This document shows positions 17,659 through 26,276 of a stretch of DNA of 64,000 nucleotides, one piece after another. The notes below the pieces were generated by a model. The model made no database searches, was not told where the DNA came from, and saw nothing but the letters and a program-made list of their open reading frames with translations. Position 1 is the first letter of the stretch. Every line of letters begins with the position of its first letter. Position numbers and translations under genes: made by a program. The stretch is from JBNKHG01 sp050290225 (GTDB lineage Bacteria; Pseudomonadota; Gammaproteobacteria; Pseudomonadales; Cellvibrionaceae): the NCBI GenBank assembly GCA_050290225.1, contig JBNKHG010000036.1, forward strand, positions 62,001 through 126,000. Reading direction: 5' to 3'.

Positions 17659-17710
17659 AGGCTGACCCTTTTTAACCCTGGGTGCATAGACCTGGAAAAG
17701 GCGTCAGCCT
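17659..17710. other. Inverted repeat between oxidase and recombinase genes
   Basis: AGGCTGAC (17659-17666) and GTCAGCCT (17703-17710) are perfect 8-bp arms 36 bases apart. A second small palindrome, ATTAC/GTAAT (17725-17729 and 17735-17739), abuts the recombinase stop codon. Both genes converge here, so a terminator stem or element-end relic is possible. Confidence 0.4.
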
Positions 17711-17738
17711 CCCTTGGTAATCACATTACTATATGTAA

Positions 17739-19016
17739 TCAGACATCTCTTGTCTTTCCAGAATGCGCGCGTTCCTTCATATCAGACTGAATATAGACTT
17801 TATCAGTTGTTCCCATACTCGCATGGCCGAGATCATCGGCCATATGTTTCAGCGGCCTGCTGGCAATATCCTGCGATGCGCCGGTATGACGCAACCAATG
17901 GGTTGTGGCCTCACGGAGTACCTTTGCCTCTTTATCAAAACCTTCCTCTATCATTTTGTTATACGCAAAATCGAACGCTTCCTGAACGATTCTTCGTAAC
18001 TGGCGAGATGTCATTCCACCCGTGCCGCGGATTTTTGCAACCAGTGCCGAATCAGATCCAAAATTCTGCTGTATACCAGCTCGATAGGTTTGATAGCGCT
18101 CAATATAGGCGAGGAGGGCATTGGGTACTGAAACATCTCGCACTTTTTTGCCTTTACCCAATACTTTAAGCCAGTTATTACCATCGTCATCCCGCCAAAA
18201 ATGTTTCCACACAGGTTGCCAGTTCGGGCGTTCTGACAATTCCGAGATACGCAGGTATAACGTCTTCAGGCATGCAATAATGAACAACGTCCGCTCGTGG
18301 TTTGGATCCGCATCAGCTGCACACTGGGCGGCGTCCAGCACATATTCCCACTGCAAATCCGATAGCCGCTTGACCTCGTTTTTGGTAGTGCCCTTGATCA
18401 AATAGGGCGATTGTTTGCGGATGGCCGGTATGGGATTTCCAAACGCATAGCCTTCGTCCGTTAAATAGTCATAGAAACAGGAGATTGCCGAGTAACATAT
18501 TTTCATGGCTTCATGGGAGAGTGTGTGCCCATGGCGTGGAACTTCGATATCCACGCCTTTTTCCTCAGCCTGCTTGCGGTTCTCTTTGGCGACTTTTCCC
18601 GCAAAAGGACGCCAGTCCTTATTGCTTGTATATTGTCCGTTCACCAGCTTGAACCGATCATGCACTGAATTGGCCACCCAGGAAACGGGTGGGCTGTGCA
18701 CGAAATCGAAATAACTTTCGAGGTCCGGACGCTTGAGCTGAATGACGCTTTTGCCCGCGACCGTCCAGGCCCATAGCAGTAGACGTTCAACCTCGTTGCG
18801 GTAGCTTCGGTATGTCGCTTCGCTTCTTCGGCCGTAGCTTCTGAGGAATGCCTGGGTCTGCAGGTAATCGTCACGCGCGTCAGGCACGGAGGCCTCGATG
18901 CTGTTAAGAAATTCTTTGGAATCGGGATAGTCCGAAAGCATGTTGATGCCGCCCGGAAGACGTGTAAATGCCTTGTGGGCGTCGAACAGCGGAACGGCGG
19001 TAAAGCGCGTGGACAT
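17739..19016 (-). CDS. Tyrosine recombinase/integrase
   Basis: 425-residue site-specific recombinase. An N-terminal SAM-like DNA-binding domain (about residues 45-190) is followed by a catalytic domain with the full set: R256 (LYLRISEL), a Lys near 288-291 in the beta-hairpin GKGKKVRD, H373 and R376 (THWLRHTGAS), H398 (DLGHASMGTT) and nucleophile Y408 (DKVYIQSD). It appears intact. It is transcribed towards the oxidase gene. A 32-bp dif-like palindrome lies about 50 bases upstream of the start, and a further half-site overlaps the start codon. A frameshifted relative is found at 42.6 kb. Its length and solitary position resemble chromosomal island or cassette integrases rather than XerC/D (about 300 aa). 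Function in the cell is unknown. Confidence 0.94.
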   Translation of the reverse strand: MSTRFTAVPLFDAHKAFTRLPGGINMLSDYPDSKEFLNSIEASVPDARDDYLQTQAFLRSYGRRSEATYRSYRNEVERLLLWAWTVAGKSVIQLKRPDLESYFDFVHSPPVSWVANSVHDRFKLVNGQYTSNKDWRPFAGKVAKENRKQAEEKGVDIEVPRHGHTLSHEAMKICYSAISCFYDYLTDEGYAFGNPIPAIRKQSPYLIKGTTKNEVKRLSDLQWEYVLDAAQCAADADPNHERTLFIIACLKTLYLRISELSERPNWQPVWKHFWRDDDGNNWLKVLGKGKKVRDVSVPNALLAYIERYQTYRAGIQQNFGSDSALVAKIRGTGGMTSRQLRRIVQEAFDFAYNKMIEEGFDKEAKVLREATTHWLRHTGASQDIASRPLKHMADDLGHASMGTTDKVYIQSDMKERAHSGKTRDV

Positions 19017-19066
19017 AGGATTTTCCTGCGAGTGAGCCTGTGAAAGACTCTATCAGGCCTATTACA

Positions 19067-19098
19067 CTATGTCCACTAATTAACGTTAGAGGACATAG
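19067..19098. promoter_or_regulatory. 13+6+13 bp palindrome: candidate recombinase core site or operator
   Basis: Left arm CTATGTCCACTAA (19067-19079), centre TTAACG (19080-19085), right arm TTAGAGGACATAG (19086-19098). The arms match as inverted repeats at 12 of 13 positions. Two inverted ~11-13 bp arms around a 6-8 bp spacer is the geometry of tyrosine-recombinase crossover sites. The outer ten bases of the left arm recur inverted at 19009-19018 (GTGGACATAG), overlapping the recombinase start codon at 19014-19016. It could equally be an operator for autoregulation. Confidence 0.6.
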
Positions 19099-19687
19099 CG
19101 AGGTGCTCTATCTATGGGTATGTTACCCCATTAGACGAACCCACCAAGGACTAAATTCTTCCACACCAAACGTTTAATTTTCACATAATGTGCTGTTATT
19201 GATACCCGGTCGCACGTTGCTTTGATCCAAGCAACCACCTTCAAACTGGTCATTCACTGAAGCATGGATTTACGTGAAGTCATCAATGACCCAATTCTCG
19301 ACACTACCGTTTACATCAGCTTGCACGGAAGTATCTACAGCTTCGTCAACATAGTCTGGCCCCCCACTGATCCTTATGGGTATACATCGCCGTAAGTCAT
19401 GGGTATTGTCACTTTTAAGAACATTTCTATCTAACCAATTCCAACACTTAGTATTCTATTGACTTAAATTGTATATATGGATCCATTATAGAGTGCTTTG
19501 TGGACAGGAAGCCCTTCATTTGCTATTTTATTTTGTTAACTGGATCCATGAAGGGTGTTTTCAACTATATCGCTTTTATTGAAGCCGGCTTTTTATTGAA
19601 GCCAAAAAAGGATCCCCTGTGGCAAACTGCCATTTTAGCCATCCATAAAGACACAACTATTTGAGAGCTCGGAGAGGACGTTAGACC
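19099..19687. other. Gene-poor, AT-rich spacer upstream of ECF sigma gene
   Basis: About 590 bases with no supportable gene. A 43-codon frame (19264-19395, + strand, MDLREVINDPIL to YGYTSP) has no clear ribosome site and no recognised match. CCCTTCAT (19512-19519) and ATGAAGGG (19548-19555) form an 8-bp inverted repeat followed by TGTTTT. CTTTTATTGAAGCC (19573-19586) is nearly repeated at 19589-19603. The composition differs from neighbouring coding DNA, as expected next to a recombinase. Confidence 0.45.
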
Positions 19688-20296
19688 ATGCCCGATAGTG
19701 GTAATGATCCTGGATTCACCTCCTCTGATCATGGGACAACCGGACAGGCCGATATGGAGAGTCTTTACCGGCGTCTGCGCAGCTCCCTGATGCGCTATAG
19801 CTCCCGCTATTTCAAGAGACCTCAGGAAATTGAAGATGTCGTTCAGGAGGCCTTTGTCCGGGTGATCGAGGCCCAGACCAACCGCAAGATACAGGTCACC
19901 GATTCCTATCTCTACCGCACGACCCGCAACCTCGCGTTAAATACGCTGGATAAAAGTGAAAATAAATTGACCGATACGGTAGGGGATTTGCTGTCCCAAT
20001 CGGTTTTATTGGAAAGCGCCTCTCTCGAAGAGCAGTTTGAGTCGCGCCAGCGTTTTGAGCTATTCTGCAGAGCCGTGCGGCAGTTGCCGGTCAAGTGTCA
20101 GCGGGTGTTTATCCTGCGGCGGGTCTACGGTCTTAGCCAGAAGGAAATCGCCGAGCGGATGGGTATCAGTGTGAAAACCGTGGAAGTGCACCTAACCAAG
20201 GCCATAGTGCGTTGCACCGACTATATGGAGTCCGAGCAGGAAACGGCCACTGCCCGGAAACCGTCTATCCGCAGAACTGCCCACGGAAAAGTGTAG
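19688..20296 (+). CDS. FecI-type ECF sigma factor
   Basis: 202 residues. Sigma region 2 lies at about residues 20-90 (MRYSSRYFKRPQEIEDVVQE, then AFVRVIEA) and region 4 at about 125-180 with the HTH GLSQKEIAERMGISVKTVEVH. These are the two conserved ECF domains. The following gene is a FecR-type sigma regulator and the next an STN-domain TonB receptor, the classical FecI-FecR-FecA order, so this sigma factor should direct RNA polymerase to the receptor and glycan-degradation genes when the receptor binds its ligand. ATG 19688 has AGAGGA upstream with rather long spacing. It is the first gene after the spacer behind the recombinase. Confidence 0.95.
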   Translation: MPDSGNDPGFTSSDHGTTGQADMESLYRRLRSSLMRYSSRYFKRPQEIEDVVQEAFVRVIEAQTNRKIQVTDSYLYRTTRNLALNTLDKSENKLTDTVGDLLSQSVLLESASLEEQFESRQRFELFCRAVRQLPVKCQRVFILRRVYGLSQKEIAERMGISVKTVEVHLTKAIVRCTDYMESEQETATARKPSIRRTAHGKV

Positions 20297-20328
20297 GTGT
20301 TCCAATAGCTAAAGCAAACGACACGGAC

Positions 20329-21474
20329 ATGGACAATATAGCAGTATTCCCTGACAAATCCGTCATCAAAGAAGAGGCCGGAGCCTGGATTGTGCGCATC
20401 GACCAGGGCAACCTGGACGAAGCAGACGTTCGGGAATTGCAGCTGTGGGTCCAGCGTAGCGATTACCATCGCGAATACCTTCTCAAGCTCGCCCGCCACT
20501 GGGATGCCATGGGCGTGCTCGAGGAACTGGCGGAACTTTTCCCCCTGCCAGAAAACGAACCGCAGCGCACTCAATCCCCTACCCGCCGCTCAAGACTGTG
20601 GGTATGGCTAAAGGACTCTATCCACCTGCCTTTGCCAGCCACCCTGGCTGTCGCCAGTGTACTCGCAGTGGCTATGGTATTCACCCTGAGTCTGCTTATC
20701 GGTCCTGTGGGAGCCCGGGAATTCTCCACCGCTGTGGGGGAGCAAGCCAGCTACACCCTGGAGGACGGCACCAGGATTACCCTGAACACCAACAGTGAGG
20801 TCAAGATCGATTACACCGATGCCCGGCGAGCCATTACCCTGGTACGCGGTGAAGCAAACTTTGATGTTGCTAAAAACCCGGAGCGCCCGTTCGTTGTCTA
20901 CGCCGGTGGCGGCATAGTCTGGGCTGTGGGTACCGCCTTCAATGTGCGCTATTTGGGTGATACTGTCGACGTGATTGTCACCGAAGGTCGGGTTAAAGTC
21001 TTCAGCGATACGCAGAGTGACGAGAAATCACAGCAGCTCGCCGTCGAATTGACAGCCAAGCATTCGACCGGTCATCCGGCAGACCCGGCATCAGCAAAGG
21101 TCAACCGCCCCACTACGCCCAACGAAATTAAAAAGGAAGCCTTGCTCGACGCAGGCCAATCCCTTCGCTATAGCCAGGTAATCCAGGCACAGGAGCCGGT
21201 CAGGAAAGAGGAGCTGGACCGAAAACTTGCCTGGCAAAAGGGAGCGCTCATCTTCAAGGGTGAAACCCTTGATCAGGCGCTTGTGGAAATTGCCCGTTAC
21301 ACCGACAAACACATCGTTATCGTCGACCCGGATATTGGCAAACTTCGTGTCGGTGGTCACTACAAAACAGACGACATTGACGCCTTGCTGAGCAGCCTCG
21401 GCGAAGGTTTCGATATCGACGTTCAGCACGCTACCGGTAATCGCATCCTCCTTTCATCCAGAGCGGATTTCTGA
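20329..21474 (+). CDS. FecR-family sigma regulator, inner membrane
   Basis: Anti-sigma/signal-transducer protein of about 381 residues. The N-terminal cytoplasmic DUF4880-like region (WIVRIDQGNLDEADVRELQL) binds the sigma factor. One transmembrane helix (LPLPATLAVASVLAVAMVFT, about residue 105-125) is followed by the periplasmic FecR domain (REFSTAVGEQASYTLEDGTR, TLNTNSEVKI, VRGEANFDVAK) and a C-terminal DUF4974/STN-like module (GALIFKGETLDQALVEIAR) that contacts the receptor. ATG 20329 (MDNIAVFP) is chosen over a start at 20212, which would lie inside the sigma gene. It follows the sigma gene by 32 bases, so they form one unit. Confidence 0.93.
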   Translation: MDNIAVFPDKSVIKEEAGAWIVRIDQGNLDEADVRELQLWVQRSDYHREYLLKLARHWDAMGVLEELAELFPLPENEPQRTQSPTRRSRLWVWLKDSIHLPLPATLAVASVLAVAMVFTLSLLIGPVGAREFSTAVGEQASYTLEDGTRITLNTNSEVKIDYTDARRAITLVRGEANFDVAKNPERPFVVYAGGGIVWAVGTAFNVRYLGDTVDVIVTEGRVKVFSDTQSDEKSQQLAVELTAKHSTGHPADPASAKVNRPTTPNEIKKEALLDAGQSLRYSQVIQAQEPVRKEELDRKLAWQKGALIFKGETLDQALVEIARYTDKHIVIVDPDIGKLRVGGHYKTDDIDALLSSLGEGFDIDVQHATGNRILLSSRADF

Positions 21475-21676
21475 CACCCTGTCAGATTGCAAATACCGGT
21501 CTGAATCCAGGCTTCCCCACCCTGTCGTCTTTTACGGAAGTCATTTTACGTTACCCTGGATGGTTTCTGGGCTCAGAACGAACCGGCCGACTGGTGAAGT
21601 GGAGAGAATCACTACCCCCACCCTGCTCCCAAGGTGTAAACTGAAAGTGATTCTGCTCAAAATTACCCCAATCCGA

Positions 21677-21778
21677 GCTGTTTGCAGATGCGGTATATAG
21701 GTATCGAAATAAGTATCGGAATAGGTATCGGAATAGGTATCGGAATTACTGCGAATACGTTCAAACGCTGTTTGCAGA
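21677..21778. repeat. Four 12-bp tandem repeats flanked by a 12-bp direct repeat
   Basis: Four contiguous 12-mers at 21697-21744: ATAGGTATCGAA, ATAAGTATCGGA, then two exact ATAGGTATCGGA. The array is bracketed by GCTGTTTGCAGA at 21677-21688 and again at 21767-21778. It lies in the leader of the TonB receptor, 100-170 bases before its start. It may be a regulatory array or a slippage-prone phase element. The rest of 21475-21843 shows no gene. Confidence 0.8.
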
Positions 21779-21843
21779 CCAGGAGAAATCCGGGTGAAAG
21801 CTAAAACAATAAAAAAATTTTCAGCTAACAGTAGGGGTTAATC

Positions 21844-24624
21844 ATGGGCCACCTGTTATCTATCACTGTGGCAGCGACCAACACCTCGTTATCAGGGTGC
21901 CAACGCTCCACACGCTGGGAAATATTGGCGATGATGAGAACAGTTGGAAAATTATCGGGCTTTTGTGCCGTAATTTTTATCCTGACCCTGACGGCTAAGA
22001 CTGCTTACGCGATCGAACCGACCATTCTCTTCAACATTCCCCGGCAAAACGCAGGTGACGCACTACCGGCATTCGGCCTGCAAGCGGATATCTCAGTGAT
22101 TTACCAGTACGACCTGGTAAAGCGCCATGAAACCAATCGCTTGCGCGGGGAATATACCATACCAGAAGCCATGGATATTCTTCTTGAGAACACAGGTTTG
22201 GAAGCAAGTTTTGAAAACGGTCGTCACCTGATTGTGATAAAAGTGAATAATCAGGAGAGGCAGGAAAAAATGGCCAAGAACCCGAAAAAGAATATTCTGG
22301 CGGCAATGATAGGCGTTTTGTTCGGTGCCGATGGCGCTCAATACGCGTTTGCACAATCAACCGGTGAGGTAAAAACACGATCTGAAACACTGGAAGAAGT
22401 AGTGGTCACGGCCCAGAAGCGTGAGCAATCCTACACCGATGTCCCGCTCGCCGTGAGTGCTTTCAGTGGCGAGACGCTGGAATTGGCAGAAGTGTCTGAA
22501 TTCCAGGATCTGGTGCAGGTGTCTCCATCCCTCACCTATAACCAGAGCGGCGACCAGCGCGGCGTGGGCATTCTGGTGCGCGGGATTGGTACCACCGCTT
22601 TCTCAACCGCAGTGGAACCGACCGTCAGCACCGTGGTGGACAGTGTAGTCATGGGCCGTACGGCGCAGTTTATTTCGGACCTTGCCGACGTCGAGCGTGT
22701 CGAGGTTTTACGCGGTCCCCAGGGTACGTTGTTTGGTAAGAACGCGTCCGCAGGTTTGCTGCATATCATCACCAAACGCCCAGCCGAGGAATTCCAGGCT
22801 ACGGTGCGGGGATCCCTCACCGATGATGATGCATGGAGTACCAGTGCTTCTGTTTCCGGTGCGGTCACGGATACGGTTCGCGCGCGACTTGCCGCGTACA
22901 AAAAAGAGTACGATGGTTTCGGTAAGAACCTGTTTACCGGTCATGACATTAATGGCGACGAAAGCTGGGGGGTACGGGGTAAACTGGACATCGATATTTC
23001 CGACAGAACAAACCTATATCTTATCGGCGATTATTCCAAACAGGACCGCAACTGCTGCACCTTCTTTCTTGAGGACGTAGCCGGTGACCGATTCCGAATT
23101 TGGGATTACGAACAATACGGAATTAGCCTTGATGGCAATGAGAGAAACAACGTTACCCTCGATGCGGAAGACGGCTTTTCCGACACTGAAACCTATGGGG
23201 TTTCCGCTGAGCTAAATGTCGAATTCGACAAATTTATTTTGACGTCGATTACGGCATACCGGGATTTCGAGCTGCAAACCAACCAGGGTATTGACAACAT
23301 GCCTTATGCCGGCCCGACCTATGGCCGTCTGATCTTCACCAGTAATGGCGCCTACGATGGCAAGTTCAAAGGTGGGGCACAGGAGCAGGAGCAGTTCTCG
23401 CAGGAGCTGCGAATTGCCTCGACAGCCTGGGATAGCCTTCAGTTGACCGGTGGGCTTTTCTACTGGAATCAGACTGTTGACCGCTACTTCGAACGTGAAG
23501 TTTTTCTCTGTCTCTCACCCAGTGCCGGGGATCTGAGTCTGAGCCCGGATCCGGCGCTCACACCCTGTACCTCTTTCCTCAACCCAGGCGGTTTTTTTGA
23601 TTCTTCTGTTGATTCCAAGAACTGGGCGGCATTTGGACAGGCAGACTGGAGCTTTGCTGACCGATGGAAGCTTAGCCTGGGACTGCGATATACGGAAGAT
23701 GACCTGGACGTGGAATTCGAACGGCAGACAACCCCGGGGCCTGCGGTACCACCTCCGGGATCGGGTTCCGCCAGCACTTCAGAGGATCAAGTGACCGGAA
23801 AGCTTGCACTGCTGTTTGATCTAACCGATAACGCCATGTTGTATGCCTCCTATTCCGAAGGCTACAAGGCTCCAGCCTACGATATGCTTTTCGGAGTAAC
23901 CGAAGCGAGTTTGGCCAATCCAGTGCCTCCGGAGACTTCCAAAGCATGGGAGACGGGTATCAAGTCGGAACTCTTCGATAACCGCTTGCGTCTGGGCCTG
24001 ACCTTATTCTATACCGAGTTCAGCGATCTGCAGGGTCAGGCGAGCAATCCGAACGATGTTGGATTTATCCTGACCAGTGCGGGTACAGCAATCACCAAAG
24101 GCGTGGAATTCGAATTTACCGCCAAACCCACAGCCAACTGGCTACTGAACGGCGGCGTTTCCTATACCGATGCCTATTATGACAATTACACGGATGGACA
24201 GTGCTGGCCTGGCCAGACTGTGGCTGAAGGCTGCACCGATGGCACCCAGGACCTGAGTGGCGAGCAGATCTCCAACGCGCCCGAGTGGAAAATCTCCGTG
24301 CAATCCCGATATGACATAGTACTTGACGCGCCCTTCGATGCGTTTGTATCAGGCACTTATCGCTGGCAGGATCAAAGCCCCGGGAACGTGAACCATTGGG
24401 CGCCTCTCGATCACGACAGCTATGGCATTCTCGACCTGGTGGTGGGGCTGGAAGCTGACGACGGGCGCTGGAATGGTCATATCTTCGTAAAAAACGTCCT
24501 GGATGACTTCTACGTCGACCTGAAAACCGTATCGCCGAATAGCCAGCGGGTTAACCACTACCTGAGCCGTGACGCCGAGCGTTACATTGGTGTGAACTTT
24601 GAGTACCGTCTCGGCGCGCTGTAA
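21844..24624 (+). CDS. STN-domain TonB-dependent receptor of the sulfated-glycan locus
   Basis: Outer-membrane receptor, up to 926 residues. A first signal peptide (MMRTVGKLSGFCAVIFILTL, cleavage near TAYA) leads to an STN domain (ILFNIPRQNAGDALPAFGLQ to ENGRHLIVIKV), which contacts FecR. Residue 143 then begins what looks like a second complete signal peptide (MAKNPKKNILAAMIGVLFGA, ending YAFAQ), a TonB box (TLEEVVVTAQKR), plug (RVEVLRGPQGTLFGKNASAG) and barrel. Start choice is open: ATG 21844 has AGGGG six bases upstream, while ATG 21931/21934 directly begins the signal peptide. It probably imports sulfated oligosaccharides for the downstream sulfatases and reports binding to the upstream FecR/sigma pair. 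Confidence 0.95.
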   Translation: MGHLLSITVAATNTSLSGCQRSTRWEILAMMRTVGKLSGFCAVIFILTLTAKTAYAIEPTILFNIPRQNAGDALPAFGLQADISVIYQYDLVKRHETNRLRGEYTIPEAMDILLENTGLEASFENGRHLIVIKVNNQERQEKMAKNPKKNILAAMIGVLFGADGAQYAFAQSTGEVKTRSETLEEVVVTAQKREQSYTDVPLAVSAFSGETLELAEVSEFQDLVQVSPSLTYNQSGDQRGVGILVRGIGTTAFSTAVEPTVSTVVDSVVMGRTAQFISDLADVERVEVLRGPQGTLFGKNASAGLLHIITKRPAEEFQATVRGSLTDDDAWSTSASVSGAVTDTVRARLAAYKKEYDGFGKNLFTGHDINGDESWGVRGKLDIDISDRTNLYLIGDYSKQDRNCCTFFLEDVAGDRFRIWDYEQYGISLDGNERNNVTLDAEDGFSDTETYGVSAELNVEFDKFILTSITAYRDFELQTNQGIDNMPYAGPTYGRLIFTSNGAYDGKFKGGAQEQEQFSQELRIASTAWDSLQLTGGLFYWNQTVDRYFEREVFLCLSPSAGDLSLSPDPALTPCTSFLNPGGFFDSSVDSKNWAAFGQADWSFADRWKLSLGLRYTEDDLDVEFERQTTPGPAVPPPGSGSASTSEDQVTGKLALLFDLTDNAMLYASYSEGYKAPAYDMLFGVTEASLANPVPPETSKAWETGIKSELFDNRLRLGLTLFYTEFSDLQGQASNPNDVGFILTSAGTAITKGVEFEFTAKPTANWLLNGGVSYTDAYYDNYTDGQCWPGQTVAEGCTDGTQDLSGEQISNAPEWKISVQSRYDIVLDAPFDAFVSGTYRWQDQSPGNVNHWAPLDHDSYGILDLVVGLEADDGRWNGHIFVKNVLDDFYVDLKTVSPNSQRVNHYLSRDAERYIGVNFEYRLGAL
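22253..22272 (+). promoter_or_regulatory. Internal ribosome-binding site and ATG inside the TonB receptor gene
   Basis: AGGAG (22253-22257) and AGGA (22262-22265) precede an in-frame ATG at 22270, which opens the second signal-peptide-like segment. Initiation here would give a standard TonB receptor lacking the STN signalling domain. Confidence 0.55.
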
Positions 24625-24641
24625 TCGCTGAAAACCTGCTA

Positions 24642-24690
24642 CCGGGCGTAACCCTGTGCTCCCTGGGGTACAGGATTCCGCCCGGGTTTT
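24642..24690 (+). terminator. Terminator after the TonB receptor
   Basis: CCGGGCG (24642-24648) pairs with CGCCCGG (24679-24685), with an inner CCTGT/ACAGG stem, followed by GTTTTTG. It could attenuate transcription between the receptor and the sulfatase genes. Confidence 0.75.
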
Positions 24691-24753
24691 TGTTCGGACT
24701 CCCGCTATTCAGCGCCTGTCATTACATTCGATTCAATGTTTCGAGAGAAGAGT

Positions 24754-26253
24754 ATGCGTTCAGCCATAACCTGTATCTTGTTTGTCGCCTTGCTGATGCC
24801 CCTGTTTTCAGCCCGGGCGGCAGAACCCCGGGCGGTAGAAAAAAACCAGCCGAATATTGTCATCTTGTTCGCCGACGATCTGGGTTATGGCGACCTGAAT
24901 AGTTACGGCAATCCCTACATACGCACACCATCACTGGATAGTCTCGCCGATGAAGGCCAACGCTGGACTGATTTTTATGTCGGCGCTCCCGTATGCTCGC
25001 CCAGCCGCGGGACGTTGCTGACAGGACAATTGTCCGTGAGAAGCGGGCTCTATGGAGAGAAACTGCATGTTATGTTTCCTAACGACAGTCACGGTATACC
25101 CAGGCAAACCCTGACCCTGGCCACAGCACTTAAATCCGTCGGCTACCGCACCGGCATGTTCGGGAAATGGCACCTGGGGGACGCACCAGAAAACTTTCCC
25201 ACCCGTTATGGTTTCGACTACTGGTACGGTATTCCCTATTCCAACGATATGAACCTGGAGGGAAAAATTGATTACGACATGACGGTCAAATTCCTGGCAA
25301 GCGATCGGCGGGACGAATCATTGGCCAGAAAAGTTTTAGGGCATTTAAAGAAAGGGGTCAAACTTTTTGATAACCCCAAAAGCGAGTACTGGCAGGTCCC
25401 GCTATACCGCAGCGAAAACCGGGACGGGACCTATCAGGACAAACTGCTCGAGCGACCGCTGGAGCAGACCACCTTCACGCGAAGGCTCACCGAAGAAGCG
25501 ATTCGATTTATCGAAAAAAGCAAGGATCAGCCCTTCCTGGTCTATTTGCCCTACAGCATGCCCCACTTGCCGGTTTTCGCCAGTGACACATTCGCGGGCA
25601 AAAGTCTGCGGGGCGCTTATGGCGACGCTGTGGAGGAAATCGACTGGAGCGTCGGCCGTCTCCGGGAGACGCTGGAACAACTGGGGCTGGCTGAAAACAC
25701 ACTGGTGTTTTTCAGTAGTGACAATGGTCCCTGGCAGACGGTATCCACGTTCAGGGCGGGTAGCGCCGGCATGCTGCGAGGAAGCAAGGGCACAACCTGG
25801 GAAGGTGGCATGCGAGTGCCCGGCGTTTTCTGGTGGCCAGGAAAAATCAAACCGGGTGTCGTCAGTGACATCGGTACAACCATGGACATATTCTCCACGA
25901 CATTGCAGCTTGCGGGCGTTGCGCCCCCCGATGGATCCGACGGCTATGATTTAACGGATGCTTTGCTGAATGCCGCACCCGGCCCCAGGGATGAAATGCC
26001 TTACTACCACAAGGGCCACCTCAAAGCCTATCGAAAAGGCAACTACAAAGTCGTGTTTTACGGCGGTGAACGTACCACAGAGGAACTAAAATCACCGTTG
26101 CTCTACGATCTCCACCAGGATATCTCGGAACAAAAGAACATTGCCGGGGAAAGACCCGACGTTCTTAGAGAACTGATGCAGGCGGTTGCGCGTCACCGCA
26201 AACAAACCCCTATTGCAGAACCTATTTTTGATATGCGCTTGAAAGACCTGTAA
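24754..26253 (+). CDS. Secreted type I sulfatase (arylsulfatase A-like)
   Basis: About 499 residues. A signal peptide (MRSAITCILFVALLMPLFSA, cleavage near ARA) leads into the alkaline-phosphatase-fold sulfatase. The formylglycine site is C81 in VCSPSRGTLLTG. The metal-binding pair is in LFADDLGYGDL, with GKWHLG and SSDNGPW also present. It hydrolyses sulfate esters from glycans in the periplasm or outside. ATG 24754 is used rather than 24736 because it begins the signal peptide directly after GAGAGAAGAG. It needs conversion of Cys to formylglycine by an FGE or anSME enzyme not encoded in this window. The exact sulfate position and glycan are unknown. First of three adjacent sulfatase genes of clearly different subfamilies. 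Confidence 0.95.
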   Translation: MRSAITCILFVALLMPLFSARAAEPRAVEKNQPNIVILFADDLGYGDLNSYGNPYIRTPSLDSLADEGQRWTDFYVGAPVCSPSRGTLLTGQLSVRSGLYGEKLHVMFPNDSHGIPRQTLTLATALKSVGYRTGMFGKWHLGDAPENFPTRYGFDYWYGIPYSNDMNLEGKIDYDMTVKFLASDRRDESLARKVLGHLKKGVKLFDNPKSEYWQVPLYRSENRDGTYQDKLLERPLEQTTFTRRLTEEAIRFIEKSKDQPFLVYLPYSMPHLPVFASDTFAGKSLRGAYGDAVEEIDWSVGRLRETLEQLGLAENTLVFFSSDNGPWQTVSTFRAGSAGMLRGSKGTTWEGGMRVPGVFWWPGKIKPGVVSDIGTTMDIFSTTLQLAGVAPPDGSDGYDLTDALLNAAPGPRDEMPYYHKGHLKAYRKGNYKVVFYGGERTTEELKSPLLYDLHQDISEQKNIAGERPDVLRELMQAVARHRKQTPIAEPIFDMRLKDL

Positions 26254-26276
26254 GGCTCAAGCAAAGGAAGAAAACC

